This document shows, piece after piece, positions 55,153-64,000 of a DNA stretch of 64,000 bases (positions are counted from its first letter, which is position 1; each line of letters starts with the position of its first letter). The position numbers and the translations under genes were made by a program. The DNA comes from Natronospira bacteriovora (lineage in GTDB: Bacteria > Pseudomonadota > Gammaproteobacteria > Natronospirales > Natronospiraceae): contig NZ_JAVDDT010000004.1 of assembly GCF_030848495.1 (NCBI RefSeq), positions 1-64,000 of the forward strand. The letters run 5' to 3'. The notes below the pieces were generated by a model that did no database searches, had not been told where the DNA came from, and saw only the letters and a program-made list of their open reading frames with translations.

Positions 55153-55209
55153 CAAGGCGTCCCCACACGCCTTGGGAAAAATATTAAAAACCCGGCGCCC
55201 GCTCGTCAA
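55153..55209 (-). promoter_or_regulatory. Promoter and leader hairpin of the 131-residue gene
   Basis: On the minus strand TTGACG (55204-55209, 5 of 6 to the -35 consensus) is followed after exactly 17 nt by TAATAT (55181-55186). Downstream the leader contains an 8-bp hairpin CAAGGCGT/ACGCCTTG (55153-55174) that could be an operator or mRNA structure. AT-rich relative to surroundings. Confidence 0.5.
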
Positions 55210-55285
55210 GACCTCGGTCTCAGAGCAGACCCACCCTCAAGCGCCCCTCCTGCTGCCCGGTGACAGCATTTGCCCCTTGAGAGAT

Positions 55286-57124
55286 CTATTCCACGGTGAC
55301 GGACTTCGCCAGGTTGCGGGGCTTGTCCACGTCGGTGCCCTTGTGGACGGCCACGTGGTAGGCCAGCAGTTGCAGGGGGATGGTGAAGATGGCCGGGGCG
55401 GTGAGGGGGCCACCGGCGCGAGGCAGGGCGATGACGTGGGTGCGTTCATCGGGGAGGAAGCCGCTCTCGGCATCGGAGAAGACAATCAACTCCCCGCCGC
55501 GGGCGCGGACTTCTTCCAGGTTGGAGCGGATTTTCTCAAGCAGGGCATCGCTGGGGGCCACGGCAATGATGGGCATGTCCTCATCCACCAGGGCCAGGGG
55601 ACCATGCTTGAGCTCGCCGGCCGCATAGGCCTCGGCATGGATGTAGGAAATCTCCTTGAGCTTGAGCGCCCCTTCCATGGCCACGGGATAATGGACACCG
55701 CGGCCGAGGAACAGGGCATGGTGTCGATGCACCAGGTGCTCGGCCAGCTTCTCGATCGGCCCATCCAGCTCCAGGGCCGCCTCGATGGCGGTGGGCAGGG
55801 CCCGCAGCTCGGCCACGGCATTCGCTTCCGCCTCGGCATCCAGGCGACCGTGGGCCTTGCCCAGGGCCAGCGCCAGCAGGGCGAGGGCGCTGAGCTGGGT
55901 GGTGAAGGCCTTGGTGGAGGCCACACCGATTTCCGGCCCGGCCCGGGTCATCAGCACCAGATCCGATTCCCGCACCATGGAGCTTTCGGGCACATTGCAG
56001 ATGGCCAGACGCGCGAGGTAACCCTTTTCACCGGCCAGTCGCAGGGCGGCCAGGGTGTCGGCCGTCTCGCCGGACTGGGAGATGCAGACAAAGAGGTGGC
56101 GCTCGGGCACCACCGGATCGCGATAGCGGTACTCGCTGGCGATCTCAACGTTGCAGGGCAGGCCGGCCAGCTGCTCGATCTGGTAACGGGCGATCATGCC
56201 GGCGTGATAGCTGGTGCCGCAGGCAATGATATGCACGCCCTCCACCTCGGCCAGCAGTCGTTCGGCATCCGGGCCAAAGGCCGCGGCGAGCAGATGGTCA
56301 TGGGTAACCCGCTCTTCCAGGGTCTCCGCCACCGCATTGGGCTGCTCATGGATTTCCTTGAGCATGTAATGACGATACTCGCCGCGCTCCACGGCATCGG
56401 CCGAGAGCTGGCTTTCCGTTTCCCTGCGCTCCACCGCCTGGCCGTTGCGGTCGAAGATGCGCACCCCTTCCCGGCGCAGCTCGGCCACATCACCCTCTTC
56501 CAGGAAGATGAAACGCCGGGTCACAGGGAGCAGGGCGGCAATGTCGGAAGCCACGAAATGCTCGCCAATGCCGATGCCGATCACCACCGGGCAGCCCTGC
56601 CGGGCGGTTATGATGCGCTCCGGATCACGACGATCCATGACGGCCAGGGCATAGGCGCCGTCCAGCTCACGCACCGCCTCCTGAACGCTGGCGAGCAGAT
56701 CGCCCCGCGTCTGCATATGCTCGTGGATGCGATGGGCGACCACCTCGGTGTCGGTGTCGGACAGAAAACGGTAGCCCTTGGCTTTCAGGGAGTCACGCAG
56801 GGCGCTGTGGTTCTCGATGATGCCATTGTGAACCAGTGCCAGCTCATTGGAGGAGAATTGGGGATGGGCATTGCGTTCCGCCGGGGCGCCATGGGTCGCC
56901 CAGCGGGTGTGGGCGATGCCGATGCGCCCATGAACGGGGTTGCTGTCGAGGGCTTCGGCAAGGGCAGCCACCTTGCCCACTTCCCTCGCCCGCTTGAGGT
57001 CACCGTCATCGTCCAGGGCCACGAGGCCCGCGGAATCATAACCCCGGTATTCCAGACGACGCAGCCCCTCCATCAGGATGGGCACAACATCTCGTTCGGC
57101 GACGGCACCTACGATTCCGCACAT
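55286..57124 (-). CDS. glmS: Glutamine-fructose-6-phosphate aminotransferase
   Basis: Makes glucosamine 6-phosphate for peptidoglycan and LPS. 612 residues. N-terminal nucleophile Cys2 ([12 protein letters not shown]), glutaminase loop [10 protein letters not shown], then two SIS domains ([22 protein letters not shown]) and the C-terminal AKSVTVE. Start begins exactly at the Cys. Downstream of glmU by 153 nt on the same strand. No glmS ribozyme is visible upstream, as expected for this group. Confidence 0.96.
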   Translation of the reverse strand: MCGIVGAVAERDVVPILMEGLRRLEYRGYDSAGLVALDDDGDLKRAREVGKVAALAEALDSNPVHGRIGIAHTRWATHGAPAERNAHPQFSSNELALVHNGIIENHSALRDSLKAKGYRFLSDTDTEVVAHRIHEHMQTRGDLLASVQEAVRELDGAYALAVMDRRDPERIITARQGCPVVIGIGIGEHFVASDIAALLPVTRRFIFLEEGDVAELRREGVRIFDRNGQAVERRETESQLSADAVERGEYRHYMLKEIHEQPNAVAETLEERVTHDHLLAAAFGPDAERLLAEVEGVHIIACGTSYHAGMIARYQIEQLAGLPCNVEIASEYRYRDPVVPERHLFVCISQSGETADTLAALRLAGEKGYLARLAICNVPESSMVRESDLVLMTRAGPEIGVASTKAFTTQLSALALLALALGKAHGRLDAEAEANAVAELRALPTAIEAALELDGPIEKLAEHLVHRHHALFLGRGVHYPVAMEGALKLKEISYIHAEAYAAGELKHGPLALVDEDMPIIAVAPSDALLEKIRSNLEEVRARGGELIVFSDAESGFLPDERTHVIALPRAGGPLTAPAIFTIPLQLLAYHVAVHKGTDVDKPRNLAKSVTVE

Positions 57125-57185
57125 GGGGGCTCCGTTATCCGCTCAGGTTGAATTGGCGATAAAACAGTCCGCGTAGCCGCGTGAC

Positions 57186-57290
57186 GGTTTCTGGGAGTTC
57201 CCAGTCAACAGTTCCCAGTGAACAGAAAAGGAAACCTCGGTGGCCCGTGCTTCTGTTCACTTGCACCTGTTCACTGTTCACTTTTTCTGT
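57186..57290. repeat. CAGTTCCCAGTGAACAG / CTGTTCACT repeats
   Basis: The glmU-glmS gap has repeated short units (AGTTCCCAGT twice near 57196-57221; CTGTTCACTTGCACC and CTGTTCACTGTTCAC near 57252-57281). The two groups are inverse complements in part, forming an imperfect hairpin that runs into the end of glmU. Confidence 0.5.
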
Positions 57291-58636
57291 GGCCGCTTCC
57301 AGCCTTCCAGGGTCTTCTGTTTCGAGCGGGAAAGCGTCAGCTCACCGGCCGGGGCATCCTTGTTGATGGTGGAGCCGGCTCCAATGGTGGCGTGGGCACC
57401 CACGGTGACCGGCGCTACCAGCTGGGTGTCGGAGCCGATGAAGGCGCCGTCACCGATGATCGTCTGGTGCTTGTTGGCACCATCGTAGTTGCAGGTAATG
57501 GTGCCGGCGCCCACGTTGACGTCACGGCCCACGGTGGCATCACCGATGTAACTCAGATGATTGACCTTGCTGCCTTCACCCAGCTCGACGTTCTTGGTCT
57601 CAACGAAGTTGCCGATTCTGGCCCGGGCCGCCAGGTGACTGCCGGGACGGAGGCGGGCAAATGGGCCGATTCGTGCATCACTGCCCACCCGGGCCTGCTC
57701 CAGCACAGTATGCGCATCAATCACCGTACCGGCCGCAATCTGGCTGTTGCGAATCACGCAGCCCGGGCCGATGTGGACGCCATCGCCGAGCTGTACCTCG
57801 CCTTCCAGCAGCACATTGGCGTCAATGAAGACATCCCGCCCGCACTCGACCCGTCCGCGAATATCGATGCGTGTCGGGTCGGCCAGGGTCACGCCATCCT
57901 CCATCAATGCCTGTGCGCGACGGCCACGCAGGATGGCTTCGGCCTCGGCCAGCTGAATCCGGTTATTGACACCCTGAATCTCACTGTCGTCATGCGCGAC
58001 CACGCCGCGAACGGGAACGCCGTCACTGGCGGCCAGTGCAATGATATCGGTGAGATAGTATTCGCCCTGGGCATTGTCGTTGCCCACGCGTGACAGCCAG
58101 TCACGCAGGCGGCCGGCCGGAGCAGCCAGCAGACCGGTATTGATCTCCCGGATTCCCCGTTGTTCCGGGCTGGCATCCTTGTGTTCGACGATGCCCTCGA
58201 CCAGGCCTTCGCTGTTGCGCAGGATGCGCCCGTAACCGCTCGGGTCGGGCAGTTCAGCCGTGAGCACGGCGACCGAATCGGTGGCGGCTTCCACCAGTGC
58301 TTTCTGGGTGGCCGGGCTGACCAGCGGCACATCCCCGTACAGCACCAGCACCACATGATCATCCGGGATTTGCGGCAGGGCCTGCATCACGGCATGGCCA
58401 GTACCCAGCTGCTCGTGCTGCTCGGCCCAGTGCAGGGGTGCTTCGCCGAAGGCCTCACGCACCGCCTCGGCGCCATGGCCGATCACCACCACGGTCTGTT
58501 CCGGGGACAAAGGCCGCGCGCCTTCGATTACATGGGCCAAGAGGGGCTCACCGCCCAGGGGCTGAAGAACCTTGGGCAGGGCCGATCGCATGCGCTTGCC
58601 GCGTCCTGCGGCGAGAATGACGACTGAGAGTTTCAT
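57278..58636 (-). CDS. glmU: Bifunctional GlcNAc-1-P uridyltransferase/GlcN-1-P acetyltransferase
   Basis: Last two steps to UDP-GlcNAc. 452 residues. N-terminal pyrophosphorylase: [40 protein letters not shown]-terminal left-handed beta-helix with acetyltransferase residues in [31 protein letters not shown] and [12 protein letters not shown]. The start at 58636 gives [11 protein letters not shown]; the frame upstream is not family-like. Forms a pathway pair with glmS. Confidence 0.95.
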   Translation of the reverse strand: MKLSVVILAAGRGKRMRSALPKVLQPLGGEPLLAHVIEGARPLSPEQTVVVIGHGAEAVREAFGEAPLHWAEQHEQLGTGHAVMQALPQIPDDHVVLVLYGDVPLVSPATQKALVEAATDSVAVLTAELPDPSGYGRILRNSEGLVEGIVEHKDASPEQRGIREINTGLLAAPAGRLRDWLSRVGNDNAQGEYYLTDIIALAASDGVPVRGVVAHDDSEIQGVNNRIQLAEAEAILRGRRAQALMEDGVTLADPTRIDIRGRVECGRDVFIDANVLLEGEVQLGDGVHIGPGCVIRNSQIAAGTVIDAHTVLEQARVGSDARIGPFARLRPGSHLAARARIGNFVETKNVELGEGSKVNHLSYIGDATVGRDVNVGAGTITCNYDGANKHQTIIGDGAFIGSDTQLVAPVTVGAHATIGAGSTINKDAPAGELTLSRSKQKTLEGWKRPQKK

Positions 58637-58716
58637 GGGGGCGCAGTTTATCGTATTTCGGTGTGGGTGGCCCAATTTGGGCATTACCTAACGCCCGCCG
58701 CTACGCCTTATCGGAA

Positions 58717-58757
58717 CCCCCCTGTAGGTGTGGATTCATCCGCGCAATGGCCGGAAT
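58717..58757. repeat. REP-like repeat, degenerate inverted copy
   Basis: CCCCTGTAGGTGTGGATTC followed by ATCCGCGCAATGGCCGG. It is the reverse complement, with a few changes, of the units at 44018-44087 and 44851-44920. Confidence 0.7.
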
Positions 58758-58872
58758 TCGATGGTCAGCCCGCTGACAGGGTTCGCGGTATTGATTGAAT
58801 GCCCGTTGGCCGTGTTCAGGGTGGGTTCACAAATGAGGTGGGGCGGCGAATTTTGGCCCCTGCGCGGATAAT

Positions 58873-59143
58873 GGAGCCTCTTCCCGCTGCCTACGTCCAC
58901 GCAGTTGGGACAGAGAGTGCCTGATTCAAGGCGCATTGCGCCGCACAGTAGCGCGGGCTACGGGTAAGCAATGCAACGCCGAAGCAGGTGCTCTCTGTGC
59001 CAACCCGAAGGGCCAAGGGGATTTTTCCTCTCGACGTCGTTGCAGCTCGCTTATGTAGCACATAGCTACACCGCGCTCCCTGCGCCTCGCGAGAGAAAAA
59101 AATCCCCTTGGCTGCGCGGGCGAAGGCAGCGGGAAGAGGCTCC
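58873..59143. repeat. 271-bp nested inverted-repeat element
   Basis: Outer arms: an 18-bp perfect inverted repeat GGAGCCTCTTCCCGCTGC (58873-58890 with 59126-59143), extending to 32 bp with three mismatches. Inside are two further stem-loops. One is at 58909-58999 (GACAGAGAGTGCCTG with CAGGTGCTCTCTGTG, itself containing GTAGC..GCTAC). The other is at 59013-59111 (CCAAGGGGATTTTT..CTCTCG with CGAGAG..AATCCCCTTGG, containing GTAGC-ACATA-GCTAC). This is a three-way-junction layout. Short frames on both strands cross the palindromes and are not credible genes. The rest of 58637-59247 holds only a REP-like copy and the atp terminator. Confidence 0.85.
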
Positions 59144-59195
59144 AGCGCCTGCAGCGGGCGGGCCGAGCGGTTGGGTAACGTTTCTGCGTGACCAA

Positions 59196-59227
59196 AAAAA
59201 AGCTGTGCCGACAGGCACAGCTTTTTT
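59196..59227. terminator. Bidirectional Rho-independent terminator of the atp operon
   Basis: Stem AAAAAAGCTGTGCC / GGCACAGCTTTTTT with 4-nt loop and A/T-runs on both sides, 20 nt past the atpC stop. It ends the minus-strand atp transcript and would also stop plus-strand transcription leaving the nested repeat element. Confidence 0.9.
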
Positions 59228-59247
59228 GTCGTTCCGATGCGGTTCCC

Positions 59248-59670
59248 TCAGCCCTTTTTCTTCTTGAGCTTCTGGATCAGCTTGAGGCGGGCGGCGGCTT
59301 CGGCCAGTTCGGCCTGGGCGCGGGAGATGTCCACGTCACCCTTGCGATTGGCGATGGCTTCCTCGGCCCGGCGCTTGGCCTCGATGGCCTCGGCCTCGTC
59401 GACGTCGGCGGCACGTTCGGCCGTGTCCGCCAGGACACTCACGAGATGTGGCTGGATCTCCAGGATGCCGCCGGAGACGTAGAACTCCAGCTCCTCGCCA
59501 CCCGGCTTGCGCACGCGCACCTCGCCCGGCTCCAGGCGGGTGAGCAGGGGGGCGTGACGGGGCGCAATGCCCATGCCGCCCTGCTCCGCCGAGGCGAAGA
59601 CCATCTCGGCTTCACCTTCCCAGATCTCCGACTCGGCACTGACGATATGGACGCGAATGGTCTTGGACAT
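59248..59670 (-). CDS. atpC: ATP synthase F1 epsilon subunit
   Basis: 140 residues of the central stalk, regulating F1 rotation. N-terminal beta-sandwich (VHIVSAESEIWEGEAEMVFA, GIAPRHAPLLTRLEPGEV, FYVSGGILEIQPHLVSVLAD) and C-terminal helical hairpin with a lysine-rich end. Last gene of the operon, 13 nt after atpD and 20 nt before the terminator. Confidence 0.94.
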   Translation of the reverse strand: MSKTIRVHIVSAESEIWEGEAEMVFASAEQGGMGIAPRHAPLLTRLEPGEVRVRKPGGEELEFYVSGGILEIQPHLVSVLADTAERAADVDEAEAIEAKRRAEEAIANRKGDVDISRAQAELAEAAARLKLIQKLKKKKG

Positions 59671-59683
59671 GAGTCAGGGCTCC

Positions 59684-61123
<1,440 letters not shown>

Positions 61124-61132
61124 TTAGGGACG

Positions 61133-61996
61133 TCAGACTGCCGCGGCACCGCCGACGATCTCGGCCAGTTCCTGGGTAATGGCGGCCTGACGGGCCTTGT
61201 TGTATTCAAGCTGGAGACTGTCGATCATCTCGCCGGCGTTGTCGGTGGCGGCCTTCATGGCCACCATCCGGGCAGCCTGTTCACAGGCCACGTTCTCCAC
61301 CACGCCCTGATAGACTTGTGACTCCACATAGCGAGTCAGGATCTCTTCCAGCAGGGCCTCCGGGGTGGACGGCTCGTAGATGTAGTCCCAGTGTTCCAGC
61401 AGTTCATCGTCGGCCGAGGGCTCCACCGGCAGCAGCTGCTGAAGTTCCGGCTGCTGGGTCATGGTGTTGACGAACTCGTTGTGCGCGATCCGAATCAGGT
61501 CGATGCGCTTGTCATCGAAGCGATTCAGGGTCTCGCGCACGGTGCCGATGAGATCGGTCAGGTGCGGGGTGTCACCCAGATGACTGGCCTGGGCGACAAT
61601 GTCGAGACCGAGGCGGCTGAAGAAGGCCGAGGCCTTGGCGCCGATCAGGGTCAGTTCGACTTCCACACCCTTGTCCTGCCAGTCACGGATTTCCCGCAGC
61701 ACGGCCTTGAACAGGTTGATGTTCAGGCCGCCGCAGAGGCCGCGATCGGTGGAGATCACCATGATGTTGACCCGCTTCGGCTCCCGGGCAATCAGGTAGG
61801 GATGCCGGTAGTCGGGGTTGGCGTTGGCCAGATGGCCAATCACCCGCCGAATGCTCCTGGCATAGGGGCGGGAGGCCTCCATCCGGTCCTGGGCGCGGCG
61901 CATCTTGCTGGCCGCGACCATTTCCATGGCCTTGGTGATCTTCTGCGTGTTACCGATACTCTTGATCTGAGTCCGGATTTCCTTAGCGCCTGCCAT
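61133..61996 (-). CDS. atpG: ATP synthase F1 gamma subunit
   Basis: Rotor shaft, 287 residues. Starts [20 protein letters not shown] with the long N-terminal helix and conserved [14 protein letters not shown], middle Rossmann-like domain ([17 protein letters not shown]) and C-terminal helix ending in [14 protein letters not shown]. Gap of 51 nt to atpD. Confidence 0.96.
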   Translation of the reverse strand: MAGAKEIRTQIKSIGNTQKITKAMEMVAASKMRRAQDRMEASRPYARSIRRVIGHLANANPDYRHPYLIAREPKRVNIMVISTDRGLCGGLNINLFKAVLREIRDWQDKGVEVELTLIGAKASAFFSRLGLDIVAQASHLGDTPHLTDLIGTVRETLNRFDDKRIDLIRIAHNEFVNTMTQQPELQQLLPVEPSADDELLEHWDYIYEPSTPEALLEEILTRYVESQVYQGVVENVACEQAARMVAMKAATDNAGEMIDSLQLEYNKARQAAITQELAEIVGGAAAV

Positions 61997-62037
61997 AAGC
62001 GTTGCCCGTTATCTCGTGTCGTCGCGACGTTGCCGAC

Positions 62038-63573
62038 TTACCAGGACTGCTTGAATTCGGTGATGCACGTCTTCATGCCTTCAACGATCTCGTCGCTGTA
62101 GCCACCGGATTCATTGATCTTCTCGAACAGTTCCTTGTGACTGGCCTTGAGATGGCTGTGCAGACCGGCTTCGAAGTCCACGATCTTTTCCACCTCAACG
62201 TCATCCAGGTAGCCTTCGTTGGCGGCGTACAGGGAGACGGCCATTTCCGCGATGGAGAGCGGGCTGTACTGCTTCTGCTTCATCAGCTCCATCACCCGCT
62301 TGCCGCGCTCAAGCTGCTTGCGGGTGGCTTCATCCAGGTCGGAGGCGAACTGGGCGAAGGCCGCGAGCTCACGGTACTGGGCCAGGGCGATACGGATGCC
62401 GCCACCCAGCTTCTTGATGATCTTGGTCTGGGCCGAACCACCCACTCGGGACACCGAGATACCGGCGTTGATGGCCGGGCGGATACCGGAGTTGAACAGG
62501 TCGGTCTCCAGGAAGATCTGGCCGTCGGTGATGGAAATCACGTTGGTCGGCACGAAGGCGGACACGTCACCGGCCTGGGTTTCAATGATCGGCAGGGCGG
62601 TCAGGGAACCGGTCTTGCCTTTCACTTCACCATTGGTGCGCTTCTCCACCTCTTCCTCGTTGATGCGAGCGGCACGCTCCAGAAGACGGGAATGCAGGTA
62701 GAAGATGTCACCCGGGTAGGCTTCACGGCCCGGCGGACGACGCAGCAGCAGGGAGACCTGACGATAGGCCCAGGCCTGCTTGGTGAGATCGTCATACACG
62801 ATCAGGGCATCTTCACCCCGGTCACGGAAGTACTCGCCCATGGCGCAACCGGCGTAGGGCGCGATGTACTGCAGGGCGGCGTTTTCAGAGGCGGTGGCGG
62901 CAACCACGATGGTGTGCTCCAGGGCGCCATGTTCTTCCAGCTTGCGCACCACGGTGGCAATGGAGGAAGCCTTCTGGCCGATGGCCACGTAGATGCACTT
63001 AACGCCGGTGCCCTTCTGGTTGATGATGGCGTCCACGGCCACGGCGGTCTTGCCGGTCTGGCGGTCACCAATGATCAGCTCACGCTGGCCGCGGCCGATC
63101 GGCACCATGGAGTCGATGGACTTCAGGCCGGTCTGCACCGGCTGGTCCACGGACTTACGGGTAATCACGCCCGGGGCGACCTTCTCGATTGGAGAGGTCT
63201 GCTTGCTTTCGATCTCGCCCTTGCCGTCGATGGGACGACCCAGGGAGTCCACCACGCGGCCGAGCATGCCTTCGCCCACCGGCACTTCCAGAATGCGGCC
63301 GGTGCACTTGACCGTGTCGCCTTCGGAGATGTGCTTGTAGTCACCCAGCACCACGGCGCCGACGGAGTCACGCTCCAGGTTCAGGGCCATGCCGAAGGTG
63401 TCGCCCGGGAATTCCAGCATTTCCCCGTACTGGGCATCACCCAGACCGTGGATGGTGACAATCCCGTCGGTGACCTTGACCACGGTGCCCACATTGCGGA
63501 CTTCCGCGTCGGCATCAAAATTCTTGATGCGCTTTTTGATCAGATCGCTGATTTCGGTTGGATTGACTTGCAT
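62038..63573 (-). CDS. atpA: ATP synthase F1 alpha subunit
   Basis: Non-catalytic nucleotide-binding subunit, 511 residues. Walker A GDRQTGKT (169-176), [20 protein letters not shown], arginine-finger region [17 protein letters not shown]. The N-terminal helix [16 protein letters not shown] binds delta. Ribosome-binding site GGACAGG just before the ATG. Confidence 0.97.
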   Translation of the reverse strand: MQVNPTEISDLIKKRIKNFDADAEVRNVGTVVKVTDGIVTIHGLGDAQYGEMLEFPGDTFGMALNLERDSVGAVVLGDYKHISEGDTVKCTGRILEVPVGEGMLGRVVDSLGRPIDGKGEIESKQTSPIEKVAPGVITRKSVDQPVQTGLKSIDSMVPIGRGQRELIIGDRQTGKTAVAVDAIINQKGTGVKCIYVAIGQKASSIATVVRKLEEHGALEHTIVVAATASENAALQYIAPYAGCAMGEYFRDRGEDALIVYDDLTKQAWAYRQVSLLLRRPPGREAYPGDIFYLHSRLLERAARINEEEVEKRTNGEVKGKTGSLTALPIIETQAGDVSAFVPTNVISITDGQIFLETDLFNSGIRPAINAGISVSRVGGSAQTKIIKKLGGGIRIALAQYRELAAFAQFASDLDEATRKQLERGKRVMELMKQKQYSPLSIAEMAVSLYAANEGYLDDVEVEKIVDFEAGLHSHLKASHKELFEKINESGGYSDEIVEGMKTCITEFKQSW

Positions 63574-63591
63574 GGTCCTGTCCTACGTAAA

Positions 63592-64000
63592 TTAGTGACT
63601 CATGGCCGTGGCCAGCCGATCGAGCTGGCCTTTCACGGAACCGTCGATAACCAGATCGCCTGCCCGCAGCACAACGCCGCCGATCAGGCCTTCGTCTTCC
63701 TGCACCTTGAGCTCAACGCTGCGACCCAAGCGCTTGGCCAGGCTGTCGCGCAGGGCGGCAGCGGCCTTGTCGTCCAGAGCGTGGGCGGTACGCGCCTCCA
63801 CATTGATGCGGCCCTCGGCCTCATCACGCAGGGCCTCGTACTGCTCGGCGATCTGTGCGGCGGCCACCAGGCGGCGGCGTTCGGCCAGCAGGCGTATGAA
63901 GTTGCTGCCCGCCTCGTCCGCCCCCTTGAGGGCCTCGAGGATGGCCTCGGCCAGATCCGCCGGCGCAATGGCCGGGTGGCGAACCAGCGCGGCACCCGCC
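63592..64000 (-). CDS. atpH: ATP synthase F1 delta subunit (partial, 5' end outside the window)
   Basis: Peripheral-stalk subunit linking F1 to F0. The open frame runs off the window end. Visible residues run from GAALVRHPAIAPADLAEAI through FIRLLAERRRLVAAAQIAEQ to the C-terminal signature IGGVVLRAGDLVIDGSVKGQ and LDRLATAMSH. A GTG at 63867 is internal, not the start. 18 nt upstream of atpA; atpB, atpE and atpF presumably lie beyond the window. Confidence 0.93.
   Translation of the reverse strand, partial: AGAALVRHPAIAPADLAEAILEALKGADEAGSNFIRLLAERRRLVAAAQIAEQYEALRDEAEGRINVEARTAHALDDKAAAALRDSLAKRLGRSVELKVQEDEGLIGGVVLRAGDLVIDGSVKGQLDRLATAMSH

Noticed and set aside
57125-57277. glmS ribozyme or riboswitch
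   Set aside because: The region upstream of glmS has only short direct and inverted repeats; no ribozyme core is visible and this class belongs to Gram-positive bacteria.
58926-59267. Small frames on both strands in the glmU-atpC gap
   Set aside because: They cross the nested inverted repeats, mirror each other because of the palindromes, and lack start signals.

Overview
The window is 64 kb of GC-rich bacterial chromosome with densely packed genes, short intergenic gaps and many overlapping start/stop codons. Gene content points to a gammaproteobacterium: gor, oxyR with both redox cysteines at the E. coli positions, prlC, tamA/tamB, trkA/trkH, uvrD, a glmU-glmS pair and an F-type ATP synthase operon. 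A monofunctional hisB followed by hisHAFIE and tatABC, a Mg-type HemB and secreted M14 and S9 peptidases would fit a halophilic or haloalkaliphilic lineage near Ectothiorhodospiraceae or Natronospira, but that placement is a guess. No tRNA, rRNA, CRISPR array, prophage or transposase was seen.

Layout. 1-302: a probable CsrA/RsmA-sequestering small RNA on the minus strand with a GacA-like palindrome upstream, divergent from dtd. 303-4380: dtd, then hisB-H-A-F-I-E. 4495-5724: tatA-B-C. 5833-8723: a small exported protein resembling a TonB plug fragment, an EamA transporter, a TPR protein, a LOG-family protein and a DUF2007 protein. 8837-11732: trkA-trkH potassium uptake (minus). 11733-12304: a composite repeat array. 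12305-17834: uvrD (minus), a membrane GGDEF/EAL protein and a BsuPI-like lipoprotein. 17927-22162: a secreted M14 peptidase and a class-III aminotransferase (both minus). 22384-30350: zinc-ribbon methyltransferase, lipoprotein, nudC, an MFS/4-TM/EamA membrane operon, a PlsB-like acyltransferase, an outer-membrane barrel and an NRDE protein. 30392-37862: S9 peptidase-tamA-tamB, all overlapping. 37863-38367: a second composite repeat array. 38368-44706: VOC protein, oxyR with an AhpD-like protein, an atypical protein kinase, hemB, a DUF47 protein, aroE and a gamma-carbonic anhydrase set between direct repeats. 44950-49958: gor (minus), then prlC, an SH3 protein and xth.

49981-54392 is the most distinctive block: a four-gene minus-strand operon encoding an exported cupredoxin, a membrane sensor with intact GGDEF and EAL domains, a DUF3034 outer-membrane-type protein and a lipoprotein truncated globin. 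It reads as an envelope sensing module for copper, oxygen or NO coupled to cyclic-di-GMP. Just beyond its start, at 54510-54620, lies a recently duplicated fragment of the xth 3' end.

54719-59247 holds a small exported protein with its own promoter, glmS, glmU and a 271-bp nested inverted-repeat element. The window closes with atpH (partial)-A-G-D-C on the minus strand. Several repeat families recur between genes: REP-like palindromes, TAATCG/TCGTTG hairpins and the composite arrays.
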